Source: Pseudomonas putida (lineage in GTDB: Bacteria; Pseudomonadota; Gammaproteobacteria; Pseudomonadales; Pseudomonadaceae). From it: a stretch of DNA of 64,000 bases. The stretch is taken from NCBI RefSeq assembly GCF_022627325.1, contig NZ_JAETZZ010000008.1, forward strand, positions 124,001 through 188,000. The letters run 5' to 3'. Position 1 is the first letter of the stretch; each line of letters opens with the position of its first letter. Positions 1-7,868 of this stretch are shown in pieces. The translations under genes were made by a program, and so were the position numbers. The notes under the pieces were generated by a model. The model saw only the letters and a list, made by a program, of their open reading frames with translations. It was not told the origin of the DNA and did no database searches.

Positions 1-1
1 C

Positions 2-430
2 CTGACCGGTGCGCAGGAGCTGCGCAACGGCGTCGCGGCCGGTGCCAGCAAAGGCGGCAGCGCCGACGACTTGGTACGCGCACTGACCCCATCGCTGTTC
101 TTCGACTACCTGGGTGTGCGCGTCGATGCCGCCAAGGCGGCTGAGCAGGACCTGACCATCAACTGGCGCTTCACCGACATCGATGAAGACTACGCCCTGA
201 CCCTGCGCAATGGCGTGCTGACTCACCGCGACCATGCACAGCACGCCCAAGCGGATGTGCAGATCAACATGAGCAAGGCCACCCTGGACCGCATCGCACT
301 CAAGCAGACCGGTTTTCTCAAGGAAGCCAAGACGGGTGATATCGACATCAGCGGTGAGCGGGTGAAGTTCATGCAGTTCATGGCTGGGCTGGATGAGCCG
401 GACGGGCGCTTCAATATCGTCACGCCCTGA
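2..430 (+). CDS. Alkyl/aryl-sulfatase (SdsA-type), C-terminal part only
   Basis: The open frame runs in from the left edge, so only the last ~142 residues are present. They match the SCP2-like C-terminal domain of secreted class III alkylsulfatases, which hydrolyse primary alkyl sulfates such as SDS; the zinc beta-lactamase-fold catalytic domain lies outside the window. Visible landmarks are the LTPSLFFDYLGVRVD segment that opens this domain and the terminal FMAGLDEPDGRFNIVTP. The domain is thought to bind the hydrophobic alkyl chain. A TTG at 71 lies inside the domain and is not a real start. No terminator hairpin is evident after the stop. Confidence 0.8.
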   Translation: MTGAQELRNGVAAGASKGGSADDLVRALTPSLFFDYLGVRVDAAKAAEQDLTINWRFTDIDEDYALTLRNGVLTHRDHAQHAQADVQINMSKATLDRIALKQTGFLKEAKTGDIDISGERVKFMQFMAGLDEPDGRFNIVTP

Positions 431-448
431 GCCTGCAACGGCGCCGTG

Positions 449-748
449 CTAAGCAGTGCGGCGCAACCACACGCCCAGCACCAACCCGGCCACCAGTAAC
501 GCAGCCAGCGGCACGGTGCGCACTGCAGCCCACCCCCGCTCGCTGCGCAACATGGCCAGGCCCCGGCGGTAGATGGCGCGTTCGCGGGCCCTGCCCAGTA
601 GCGCCAACGACAGTGCCGCGCCGGCCACAGCCACCAGGCCGCCGCGCCAGGCCAGGCAAGCCAGTACCAGTAAAGCCAACTGGGTTCGCCGCCAGGCCAA
701 CACCGTACGCTCGGCCTGCAGCCCGGTATCGACCGGGCCGTCAGCCAT
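449..748 (-). CDS. DUF202 small inner-membrane protein
   Basis: This 99-residue protein has an ERTVLAWRRTQLALLVLACLAW segment typical of DUF202 (YidH/YidG-like) proteins, two further hydrophobic stretches and an Arg-rich C-terminus, so about three membrane helices are likely. Its biochemical role is unknown. The start overlaps the stop of the upstream DUF202 gene by 8 bp, which implies translational coupling, and the two proteins probably form one complex. DUF202 pairs like this are common in proteobacteria. Confidence 0.8.
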   Translation of the reverse strand: MADGPVDTGLQAERTVLAWRRTQLALLVLACLAWRGGLVAVAGAALSLALLGRARERAIYRRGLAMLRSERGWAAVRTVPLAALLVAGLVLGVWLRRTA

Positions 749-1127
749 GCCAACGTCCCCATAACAGCGGTATCAGTGCCGCGCAGGCCAGCGCGCAGGC
801 CACGCTCAACAGCGGTACCAAGCGTGGCAGCGGCAATGGCGCAGCGCGGCGCAGGGCACGTTCCACCACCAGCCAGCGCCAACCAGCCCCCAGGCTTACC
901 AGCAGGCTCGCCAGCAGCAACGCGAACTCCATGGCCAGGCGCCCGGATTGCGGCCAGGCATGCGCGGCAAAGGTTTCCAGGGCAATAGCACCGCCCAGCA
1001 ATGCCAGGGCGGTGCGCAGCCAGGCCAGAAAGGTGCGTTCATTGGCCAGGGTGAAGCGCGGGTCAGGTGGCTTGCCAGGCCCCAGCAACCAGCGCTCCCA
1101 GGCGCTGTAATGGTGATCGGAACTCAT
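741..1127 (-). CDS. DUF202 family membrane protein (YidH-like)
   Basis: This 128-residue protein carries the DUF202 signature FTLANERTFLAWLRTALALL near residues 26-45, followed by hydrophobic segments around 65-85 and 105-122. It is therefore a three-helix inner-membrane protein of unknown function. It is the upstream member of an overlapping pair with the shorter DUF202 gene. The first gene on this strand upstream is the DUF1329 gene, whose stop is only about 30 bp away, so read-through transcription is possible. Family is clear; function is not. Confidence 0.82.
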   Translation of the reverse strand: MSSDHHYSAWERWLLGPGKPPDPRFTLANERTFLAWLRTALALLGGAIALETFAAHAWPQSGRLAMEFALLLASLLVSLGAGWRWLVVERALRRAAPLPLPRLVPLLSVACALACAALIPLLWGRWHG

Positions 1128-1155
1128 CGGCTGTCCTGTGTGTGGCCCTGGGCGC

Positions 1156-2493
1156 TCAACGCAGCCCTTGGCTGCGCAGTGCCCCGGGCGAGAAGTACGA
1201 AGCGCTGGTGCGCAGGTCGAAGGTGAAGGGTTTGGGTTGCTCGTTGGTCAGGCCAGACAGCTGGTAACGCCCGTTGCGCAGGTCGTAGATCACCTCCATG
1301 GCGTTGACCAATGCCTGCCCGGTGACGTGGTAGTAACTGTGCGCCTGGGCCGTGCGCCACAGCCGCCCCTGGTGGTCGAAGAAGTCGGCTTCGACGATGG
1401 CCCAGCTGTCCTCGTCCAGGTAATAGCGGCGGCTGGCATAGATATGCTCGGCCCCGGGCTTGAGGGTACCGACCAGCTCCCATACCCGGTGCAATTCGTA
1501 GCGGGTTGGCTGCGGGTTGACGTGGCCCGGGCCGACCAGCGCGGTGTAGCTCAGCTGTGGCGAAGCCAGGCGATAACTGTTGTAGGGTACGTGCAGGGTT
1601 TTCTTGCCGATCAGGGTCCAGTGGTAAAGGTCCGGGGCACCGTTGAACATGTCGCGGCTGTCGGCGGTGCGCAGCCCGGCAGTCCCTGGGGTGATGCTGT
1701 CATAGGCCACGGCAGGCGCGCGCCGTACGCGTCGCTGGCTGCTGCTGTACAACCACGACAGGCGTGGCTGGGCGACCTGGTCGAGGGTTTCGTGCAGCAC
1801 CAAGGCGTCACCTGCCAGGCGCGATGGCGCGGTCATGCGGTAGCTCAGGTAATACAGTACGTTGCTTGCCTGGCCGCCTGGCAGCACATCGGGCCGGGCG
1901 AAGGTTTGCTGCGCGCTGAACATGACGAAGCGACCATCACGACGCGGGGTGATGCTGTCCGAGGCCAGGCTGTAACTGCCGTTGCGTGGCCGCGTCAGGT
2001 GGTTCCACAGAACCTGCAGGCCATTGCGTGGCAGCGGAAACGCCAGTACTCCGGCAAAGCCCTGCACGCCATTGCCGTCATTGACCAGATGGGCGCTGGC
2101 GGCGTTGTGCCGGGCCCACTCGCTGACCCGAGCCGGCACCGCGACACTGCGGTGCGAGGGGTATACCGGCAGGCGAAAAGAGTCGGGAAAACGCTCGAGC
2201 AGCGCCACCTGGCCTGTCGTGAGCTGCTCGCGATAGCGCCGGTAGTTCTGCGCGGTGATGGTGTACAGCGGCTGCTCATCGGCGTAGGGGTCAAGCGGCG
2301 TGCCGTTGACCGCCAGTGAGACCTGCCCCGGTTGCAGCCCCCCGTTCCAGGCCGGTATGCGGCCATCACTGCTGGGTGCACGCTCGGCACCCACGGGTGT
2401 CAGTTGCGGGGGCAGTGGCGTAGCGCCAAGGGGGAGGGCCAGCAGGCTGGCATTGACGAGCAGGATACTTCGCAGCAGGGCGACAGCTTTCAT
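1156..2493 (-). CDS. DUF1329 periplasmic protein
   Basis: The 445-residue product starts MKAVALLRSILLVN and has a clear signal peptide ending near ALPLGATPLPPQ, so it is exported. The mature part has DUF1329 landmarks: GRIPAWNGG near the N-terminus, PYNSYRL and the late YLDEDSWAIVEADFFDHQGRLWR segment. DUF1329 proteins are thought to be outer-membrane-associated lipid-handling proteins distantly like LolA/LolB and are usually found beside a DUF1302 protein, which is absent here. The ATG at 2493 was chosen over an upstream in-frame start because it gives the signal peptide and follows an AAGAGG ribosome site. That site is embedded in a CA motif, suggesting catabolite repression. Confidence 0.85.
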   Translation of the reverse strand: MKAVALLRSILLVNASLLALPLGATPLPPQLTPVGAERAPSSDGRIPAWNGGLQPGQVSLAVNGTPLDPYADEQPLYTITAQNYRRYREQLTTGQVALLERFPDSFRLPVYPSHRSVAVPARVSEWARHNAASAHLVNDGNGVQGFAGVLAFPLPRNGLQVLWNHLTRPRNGSYSLASDSITPRRDGRFVMFSAQQTFARPDVLPGGQASNVLYYLSYRMTAPSRLAGDALVLHETLDQVAQPRLSWLYSSSQRRVRRAPAVAYDSITPGTAGLRTADSRDMFNGAPDLYHWTLIGKKTLHVPYNSYRLASPQLSYTALVGPGHVNPQPTRYELHRVWELVGTLKPGAEHIYASRRYYLDEDSWAIVEADFFDHQGRLWRTAQAHSYYHVTGQALVNAMEVIYDLRNGRYQLSGLTNEQPKPFTFDLRTSASYFSPGALRSQGLR

Positions 2494-2502
2494 GGGGTTG
2501 GC

Positions 2503-2516
2503 CTCTTGTTGTTGTT
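2503..2516 (-). promoter_or_regulatory. CA motif (Hfq/Crc-type) at the DUF1329 start
   Basis: The mRNA reads AACAACAACAAGAG just before the start codon at 2493. Repeats of AAN are the known recognition signature for Hfq with Crc in Pseudomonas, which blocks translation on preferred carbon sources. The motif covers the ribosome-binding site. Function is inferred. Confidence 0.6.
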
Positions 2517-2601
2517 GGCTGACCTGGCCGTGCGGGCTTGCTTTGGCACGCCCCTTCCGGGTGATACTAGGAGCCACGCTTCGAACCCCACAAATAACGT
2601 G

Positions 2602-2632
2602 TTCGGATACGTGCCATATCAGTTCGGCATAC
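2602..2632. promoter_or_regulatory. Possible LysR operator, direct repeat in divergent intergenic region
   Basis: TTCGGATAC (2602-2610) and TTCGGCATAC (2623-2632) form a direct repeat with a 21-bp period in the short gap between the DUF1329 gene and the divergent LysR gene. Two-turn spacing on the same DNA face suits a LysR dimer, but no experimental motif is known for this regulator. Confidence 0.3.
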
Positions 2633-2648
2633 CCTTGGAACCGCTGCG

Positions 2649-3611
2649 ATGACCCTCAAACAGCTCCGCTACCTGATCGCAATCGTCGAAGCCGGCAGCT
2701 TTTCCTCGGCCGCGCGTCGTGCCTACATCGCCCAGCCGGCGCTGAGCAGGCAGATCGGCCTGCTGGAGAGTGAACTGGAAATGCAACTGCTCGACCGCCA
2801 GCACGACGGCATCGTCCTGACCGACGCCGGTCGGCAGCTTTACGAGGTGGCCCGCCAGGTGGTGCAGAAGCTCGATTCGGTGAAGGACGAGCTCAAATCG
2901 AGCCGCGGTGACCCCAAGGGCCACGTCGCCATTTCCATTCCCGCCACCGCCGCAGACATGCTGCTGCCAGAAATCATCAAGCGTGCCGAGCAGCGCTTTC
3001 CCGGCGTGACCCTGACCGTGTGGGACGGCCTGAGCCGCAACGGTGGCCAAGCCATCGAACTGGGCAAGGTCGACTTCGGCGTGGTGCCCAATGCCGAGGA
3101 GCTGGAGCATGTCGAGGCCGAGCCGATCTTCACCGAGGCGCTGTACTGGGTCGGCCCTTCAGCCGCTGGCGTCGCCGATACCATCACCCTGGCCGAAGCC
3201 GCCGCCACGCGGCTGGTGCTGCCACCAAGGGCACTGCACCTGCGCCGGCGCATCGAACAGGCGGCCATGGAAGCCGGCGTGCCATTGGCGGCCGCCTACG
3301 AGCAGCAGTCGGCCCCCGGCATCGCCAGCCTGGTCCGCGCAGGGCTGGCGGCGACCATCAGCAACTGGCCGCCGCTGTGCGAGCTGCTCGAACCGACCCA
3401 GGCGCGGCTCATCGTCGAGCCACGTATCAGCCGCACCATTGCCTTGGCGCACTCACGGCACAAGCCCCTGTCGTTTGCCGCCGGTTGCTTGCACGACCTG
3501 GTGCGCGGGCTGCTGATCGAGCTGGTACTCGGCGGCCGCTGGCGTGGTGAGCTGATCGGCGGCGATGACGCGCCGCTCGGGTCGGTGCCGGGGGTTCAGC
3601 TGGCTGTCTGA
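2649..3611 (+). CDS. LysR-family transcriptional regulator
   Basis: The 320-residue protein has a standard N-terminal winged helix: MTLKQLRYLIAIVEAGSFSS with the recognition helix AQPALSRQIGLLESELE, followed by a periplasmic-binding-protein-like effector domain from about residue 90. It is divergent from the DUF1329 gene and convergent, overlapping by 16 bp, with the MFS carrier gene. The start is ATG at 2649. It plausibly controls the DUF1329 gene, the MFS/acyl-CoA block, or both. The effector is unknown. The C-terminal ~30 residues extend beyond the usual length of ~300. Confidence 0.88.
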   Translation: MTLKQLRYLIAIVEAGSFSSAARRAYIAQPALSRQIGLLESELEMQLLDRQHDGIVLTDAGRQLYEVARQVVQKLDSVKDELKSSRGDPKGHVAISIPATAADMLLPEIIKRAEQRFPGVTLTVWDGLSRNGGQAIELGKVDFGVVPNAEELEHVEAEPIFTEALYWVGPSAAGVADTITLAEAAATRLVLPPRALHLRRRIEQAAMEAGVPLAAAYEQQSAPGIASLVRAGLAATISNWPPLCELLEPTQARLIVEPRISRTIALAHSRHKPLSFAAGCLHDLVRGLLIELVLGGRWRGELIGGDDAPLGSVPGVQLAV

Positions 3612-4912
3612 GAGCGCGCCGGCACGCCACGCGCCACCGCACGCGGTTCAGCCAAGCGCTTCAGGGTGCGCTGCGGGTTCAGGCTCACCAGGCCCACCAG
3701 CCCCGCCACGACCAGTACTGCGCCACACACCAGAAAGCCCTGGGCATACCCTGCGGGATGCGCGGCACCTGCGCCCTGCACCAGCAACCCGGTTACCACC
3801 GGCGCAGCCAGCCCGGCCAGCGAAGCGATACCGTTACCGATGGCAAGCACCCCGCCGCGCTGGGCCGTCGGGGTGAACTCGGCGAGCATGGCCGGCCCGA
3901 CGGAGTACATCACCAGCGCCAGGCCACCGCTGAAGGTCAGTGCGCCAACCCGCACAGCGGTGCTCAGGCCTGGCAGCATCAGCGACGCGGACAGCAGCCC
4001 GGCAAGCACCAGGCACAGCGAGACGAACACGCCGCGCGCCACGCGCGAAGATACGCCACGGCGCATCAGGCGTTGGGACAACCAGGCCATGAACAGGCTC
4101 AACGGCGTGGTCACCACCACGAACATCACAAAGATCCGCCCGGTCTGCAACGGGTCTATGCCCAGGCCGACCTGCAGATAACTGGGCACCCAGGTCAGCG
4201 TCAGGGCCAGTGACCAGTTGGCGGCGAAGTGGCAAAGGTAGTTGCCCATCACGCTGGGGTCGCCCAGCAGCTTGCGGTACGGTATTGCCGGCTCATCGCT
4301 CTTGAGCTGGCTGGCACGCAGGCGCTCAAGGGTGCCCTCCTGCCCCAGCCGCCACCACAGCAGGCACCACACTACGCCGATCAATGAAAGGACGATGAAG
4401 TTGGTGCGCCAGCCATAGTGCAGGCTGACCCAGGGGATCATCGCGCCGGCCACCAGCAGCCCCATGGCGCTACCGGCATGCAGCAACGCCACAGGCAGGT
4501 TGCGACGGTCATTGGGAAACCACTTGTACAGCGCATGGGTGGCGACCGGCGATGCCGGGCCCTCACCGATGCCCAGCAACACGCGGCAGGCAACGATGGC
4601 CCACAGTGAAGTGGCGAACAGCATCGGCAACTGGATCACCGCCCAGAACAGGCCCATGCCCAATAGCAGCGTGCGGGTGGGGCGCCGGTTGGCCATGAAG
4701 CCGCCCACCACGGCGGACAAGGCGAAGAACCAATGCAAAGCGCCGCCAATCAGCCCGAACTCGGTTGCGGTCAGGCCCAGCTCGGCGCTCATCGGCACCG
4801 CAACCAGGCCAATCACCACCTTGTCGAGAAAATTGACCAGCATCAGCATGGCCAGCAGTACGGCCACCATCCAGGCGGTCCGTGGGTTGGGCAGGGAAGC
4901 ATCCACAGTCAT
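3596..4912 (-). CDS. MFS transporter, anion:cation symporter type
   Basis: This 438-residue carrier has about 12 hydrophobic segments. After the first helix it has NFLDKVVIGLVAVPMSAELG, similar to the N(Y/F)xDR motif of the ACS family of organic-anion carriers (glucarate, phthalate, hexuronate types), and RVLLGIGEGPASPVATHALYKWF in helix 4, which is also an ACS hallmark. It probably imports an organic acid into the cytoplasm. It is the last gene of the minus-strand catabolic block, 63 bp after the dehydrogenase. The ATG at 4912 follows an AACAATAACAAGAG motif; an in-frame start 36 bp upstream would lie within or before that motif and is less likely. Confidence 0.85.
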   Translation of the reverse strand: MTVDASLPNPRTAWMVAVLLAMLMLVNFLDKVVIGLVAVPMSAELGLTATEFGLIGGALHWFFALSAVVGGFMANRRPTRTLLLGMGLFWAVIQLPMLFATSLWAIVACRVLLGIGEGPASPVATHALYKWFPNDRRNLPVALLHAGSAMGLLVAGAMIPWVSLHYGWRTNFIVLSLIGVVWCLLWWRLGQEGTLERLRASQLKSDEPAIPYRKLLGDPSVMGNYLCHFAANWSLALTLTWVPSYLQVGLGIDPLQTGRIFVMFVVVTTPLSLFMAWLSQRLMRRGVSSRVARGVFVSLCLVLAGLLSASLMLPGLSTAVRVGALTFSGGLALVMYSVGPAMLAEFTPTAQRGGVLAIGNGIASLAGLAAPVVTGLLVQGAGAAHPAGYAQGFLVCGAVLVVAGLVGLVSLNPQRTLKRLAEPRAVARGVPARSQTAS

Positions 4913-4920
4913 GGCGATTA

Positions 4921-4934
4921 CTCTTGTTATTGTT
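4921..4934 (-). promoter_or_regulatory. CA motif (Hfq/Crc-type) at the MFS start
   Basis: The mRNA reads AACAATAACAAGAG 8-21 nt before the MFS start codon. It fits the AAN repeat bound by Hfq/Crc. It is one of at least six similar motifs in this gene block. Confidence 0.6.
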
Positions 4935-4975
4935 GTGGAATGTAACAAAAGGCCGCCTTGGTGGCGGCCTGAGGG

Positions 4976-6145
4976 TCACGCGGGCATCAGCACGCCTTTG
5001 GCGATGGTGTTGCGCTGAATTTCACTGGTTCCGGTCAGGATGCGCATCATTCGGGTGGCACGGAAAATCCATTCCACCGGGTGGCCCTGCATCAACCCGG
5101 CACCGCCATGCACCTGCACGGCCTTGTCGGCAATGCGGAATGCAGCCTCCGAGACGAACAGCTTGCACATCGGCGCCTGGGTACGGATATCGCCGCCGGC
5201 ATCGTTCACCTGCGCCGTGGCGTAGACCATGCTGCGTGCTGCATGCAGCTCGGTAGCCATGTCGGCGATCATGTGGTTGACCGCCTGGAACATGGCGATC
5301 GGCTGGCCGAACTGCTTGCGGCTACGGGCATGCTCGATCGACAGGTTCAGGGCCAGGCCGGCCATGCCCAGCAAGGTCGGGCAATGCAGCAGCCGGTTGA
5401 GGGTAATGCGCCCCATGGCCAGCTTGAAGCCCTGGCCCTGCTCGCCAATCAGGTTGGCCGCTGGCACGCGCACGTCATCCAGCACGATGTCGCCGTGGGC
5501 CCCGCCACCGGACATCACCGCATAGTCGCTTTCGACACGCACGCCCGGGGCCTTGAGGTCGACGAAGAACGCCGAAATACCCTGCGCGCCCTGCCCGGGC
5601 ACGGTCACGGCCAGCAACACCGCCAGGTCCGCGTACGTGGCACCCGAGATGTAGCGCTTGCTGCCGCTCAGCACGTAGTGATCACCGTCGCGGCGCGCCT
5701 GGGTACGGATTGCAGTGGCGTCTGAACCCGCCTCGGCCTCGGTCAGGGCGAAGCACACGGCTTTCTCGGCACGGCACACTGGCTGCAGGAAATGCTCCAC
5801 CTGATAGGGGCTGGCCACTTTGAGCAGGTGGCCCACCCGCGGCGGCCCGGACAGCTCGCCCAGTACGTGCGGGGCGAGCATCGAACCGGTCAGCACCGTG
5901 GCTTCTTTCACGGCGCACAGGTCAGCCACGCTCAAACCTGCACCGCCCATGGCTTCGGGCAGCATGAGGGTGTAAAGGCCCTGCTCGCTGGAGCGCTTCC
6001 ATACTTCCCGCAAGACCGCCTGAGGATGTGGGCGCGCCCAATCCAGCTGCATCTGCTGCTCCAGCGGGCGAACCTGGTCGCGGACGAACCCTTCGATGGC
6101 TTCAATGATCTGCGCAGCTTTTGCACTTGGTTGATACATGGTCAT
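4976..6145 (-). CDS. Acyl-CoA dehydrogenase family flavoprotein, atypical active site
   Basis: The 389-residue protein has the full ACAD fold: LTEAEAGSDATAIRT (residues 135-148) for FAD and substrate binding, and RKQFGQPIAMFQAVNHMIADM and VQVHGGAGLMQGHPVEWIFR in the C-terminal helical domain. The usual catalytic Glu in the (Y)EGTSEIQR motif is Thr371 here (ILTGTSEIQR), and the alternative Glu site used by isovaleryl/long-chain enzymes is Asn250. It may therefore reduce, use another base, or act on an unusual thioester. It lies 9 bp after the acyl-CoA ligase gene, so the two are surely co-transcribed and probably sequential. ATG at 6145 follows AGGGAG; an ATG two codons later is also possible. 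Confidence 0.85.
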   Translation of the reverse strand: MTMYQPSAKAAQIIEAIEGFVRDQVRPLEQQMQLDWARPHPQAVLREVWKRSSEQGLYTLMLPEAMGGAGLSVADLCAVKEATVLTGSMLAPHVLGELSGPPRVGHLLKVASPYQVEHFLQPVCRAEKAVCFALTEAEAGSDATAIRTQARRDGDHYVLSGSKRYISGATYADLAVLLAVTVPGQGAQGISAFFVDLKAPGVRVESDYAVMSGGGAHGDIVLDDVRVPAANLIGEQGQGFKLAMGRITLNRLLHCPTLLGMAGLALNLSIEHARSRKQFGQPIAMFQAVNHMIADMATELHAARSMVYATAQVNDAGGDIRTQAPMCKLFVSEAAFRIADKAVQVHGGAGLMQGHPVEWIFRATRMMRILTGTSEIQRNTIAKGVLMPA

Positions 6146-6154
6146 GCTCCCTGT

Positions 6155-7702
6155 TCAGATACGACGATCGCTGTGTTGCCAGTAGGCTTCCCGGACCAGG
6201 CGGCGGACCACCTTGCCATTGGGGTTCTTCGGCAGTTCGGTGACGAAATCCACGCCTCGCGGCTTCTTGAAACCGGCCAGTGCACGGCCGCAGCGCTCGA
6301 TGAGCTGGGCGGCGTCAAGCTGCGCGCCGGGCTTGAGCACCACCACAGCACGCACCGCTTCACCCCACTGCTCATCCGGCACACCGACCACTGCCGCCTC
6401 GAACACTTCTGGAAAGCCGTAGATCACCTGCTCCACTTCGCTGGGGTATACATTGAAGCCCCCGGAAATGATCATTTCCTTCTTGCGGTCGACGATGAAC
6501 ACGTAACCCTGCGCATCGACCGTGGCCAGGTCGCCGGTCAGGTAATAGCCGTCGCGCATGACTTCGGCGGTGAGCGCGGGCGCGCGCCAGTAGCCCTGCA
6601 TGATGTCCGGGCCCTTGACCACGATTTCGCCGATCTCGCCCGGCACCACATCCTCGAATGCGTCGTTCACCACACGCAGGTCGGTCTCGAAATAGCAGCG
6701 CCCGCAAGAGGCCAGGCGTTGGTAGTTGCCGTCCTCGACCAGGTGGTCCTGCTCGGTCAGTACCGTGACCAGCGAGCAGGTTTCGCCGGCGCCATAACCT
6801 TGCACCAGAATCGGCCCGAACAGTTCGATGGCCTTCTTCACCAGGGTCGGCGCCATGGGCGCAGCGCCATACATGACCAGCCTGAGGCTGGACAGGTCGA
6901 AGCGCTCGACGTCGGGGTAATTGACCAGGCGGTTGATCATCGCCGGCACCAGGAACAACCGCGTCACCCGCTCACGTTCGATGGTCTCCAGCAACAGGCG
7001 ATCGTCGTAGCGGTCGAGCAGCAGGTTGCAGGCGCCTACCGCCAGCAGCGGCATGATCTGCATGCCGCTGGCATGGGTGATCGGCCCCACATGGGCCATC
7101 ACATCATCAGGGCCAGAGCGCCGCGTGGGGCTGGCGATGCTCTTGCGGACCAGCGCCTTGCGGTTGCCAAACGACAACATGGCCGCCTTGAGTACCCCGG
7201 AGCTACCGGAGGTGTAATGCAGCACTGCCAGGGCGTCGTCGGCAGGGTCAAGGCTGCACGGTGCCTCGCTGCCGCGCTCAAGCAGCGCGGCGTAACCCAG
7301 GTCACCGCCCTCGCCCTCCAGCGCGATCACCTGGCGCAACATCGGCAAAGCCTCGCGCCGTTCGGCCAGCGCCTGGGCGAAGGTGGCATCGGTGATCAGC
7401 GCAACGCTGCAGGAGTCTTCCAGTACCCGTACCACTTCATCCAGCGACAACCGCGCGTTGATCGGCACCTTGACCATCGCTGCCTTGTACAGCGCCACCT
7501 CTGCCTCTACCAGTTCCACGCGGTTGGCAGCGAGGATCGCCACATGTTCACCGCTGGCCACGCCCAGTGCGCCCAGCCCCGAGGCCAGGCGGTTGCTGCG
7601 CCGTTCCAGCTGGGCATAGGTCAGGCGCGTCTGGCTGTCCGCCACGGCAGTGTGGTCCGGCCAGTAGCGGGCACTGCGGGTAATGATCTTTCCAAGGTTC
7701 AC
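6155..7702 (-). CDS. AMP-forming acyl-CoA synthetase (class I adenylate-forming)
   Basis: The 515-residue enzyme has the ATP/AMP P-loop YTSGSSGVLKA at 163-173 (Leu replaces the usual Pro before Lys), GYGAGETCSL as the A5 motif, YYLTGDLATVDAQGY with the adenylate-binding Asp, and the C-terminal catalytic Lys497 in NPNGKVVRR. It should convert a carboxylic acid, ATP and CoA to acyl-CoA in the cytosol. The substrate is unknown, but the neighbouring OprD porin, MFS carrier and dehydrogenase suggest an imported organic acid. The start is GTG at 7702, placed directly after GAGAACAACAAC, so the CA motif lies between the ribosome site and the start codon. Confidence 0.88.
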   Translation of the reverse strand: MNLGKIITRSARYWPDHTAVADSQTRLTYAQLERRSNRLASGLGALGVASGEHVAILAANRVELVEAEVALYKAAMVKVPINARLSLDEVVRVLEDSCSVALITDATFAQALAERREALPMLRQVIALEGEGGDLGYAALLERGSEAPCSLDPADDALAVLHYTSGSSGVLKAAMLSFGNRKALVRKSIASPTRRSGPDDVMAHVGPITHASGMQIMPLLAVGACNLLLDRYDDRLLLETIERERVTRLFLVPAMINRLVNYPDVERFDLSSLRLVMYGAAPMAPTLVKKAIELFGPILVQGYGAGETCSLVTVLTEQDHLVEDGNYQRLASCGRCYFETDLRVVNDAFEDVVPGEIGEIVVKGPDIMQGYWRAPALTAEVMRDGYYLTGDLATVDAQGYVFIVDRKKEMIISGGFNVYPSEVEQVIYGFPEVFEAAVVGVPDEQWGEAVRAVVVLKPGAQLDAAQLIERCGRALAGFKKPRGVDFVTELPKNPNGKVVRRLVREAYWQHSDRRI

Positions 7703-7714
7703 GTTGTTGTTCTC
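7703..7714 (-). promoter_or_regulatory. CA motif (Hfq/Crc-type) abutting the GTG start of the ligase
   Basis: The mRNA reads GAGAACAACAAC immediately before GTG. The AAC repeats fill the spacer between GAG and the start codon, so Hfq/Crc binding would directly block initiation. The role is inferred. Confidence 0.6.
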
Positions 7715-7868
7715 GTCGACAGGAAGACATCGACGATGCTAAACACCCAGGCGTGGGCGGATGTAATACCAGTTTCCGATGCCGGCCATAACGAATTTGG
7801 CTGGGGTCATACAGCTGCCTGCAACCGTCGCCACAATGCACCCTGCACTGACGGGCTACAGGCCAGAT

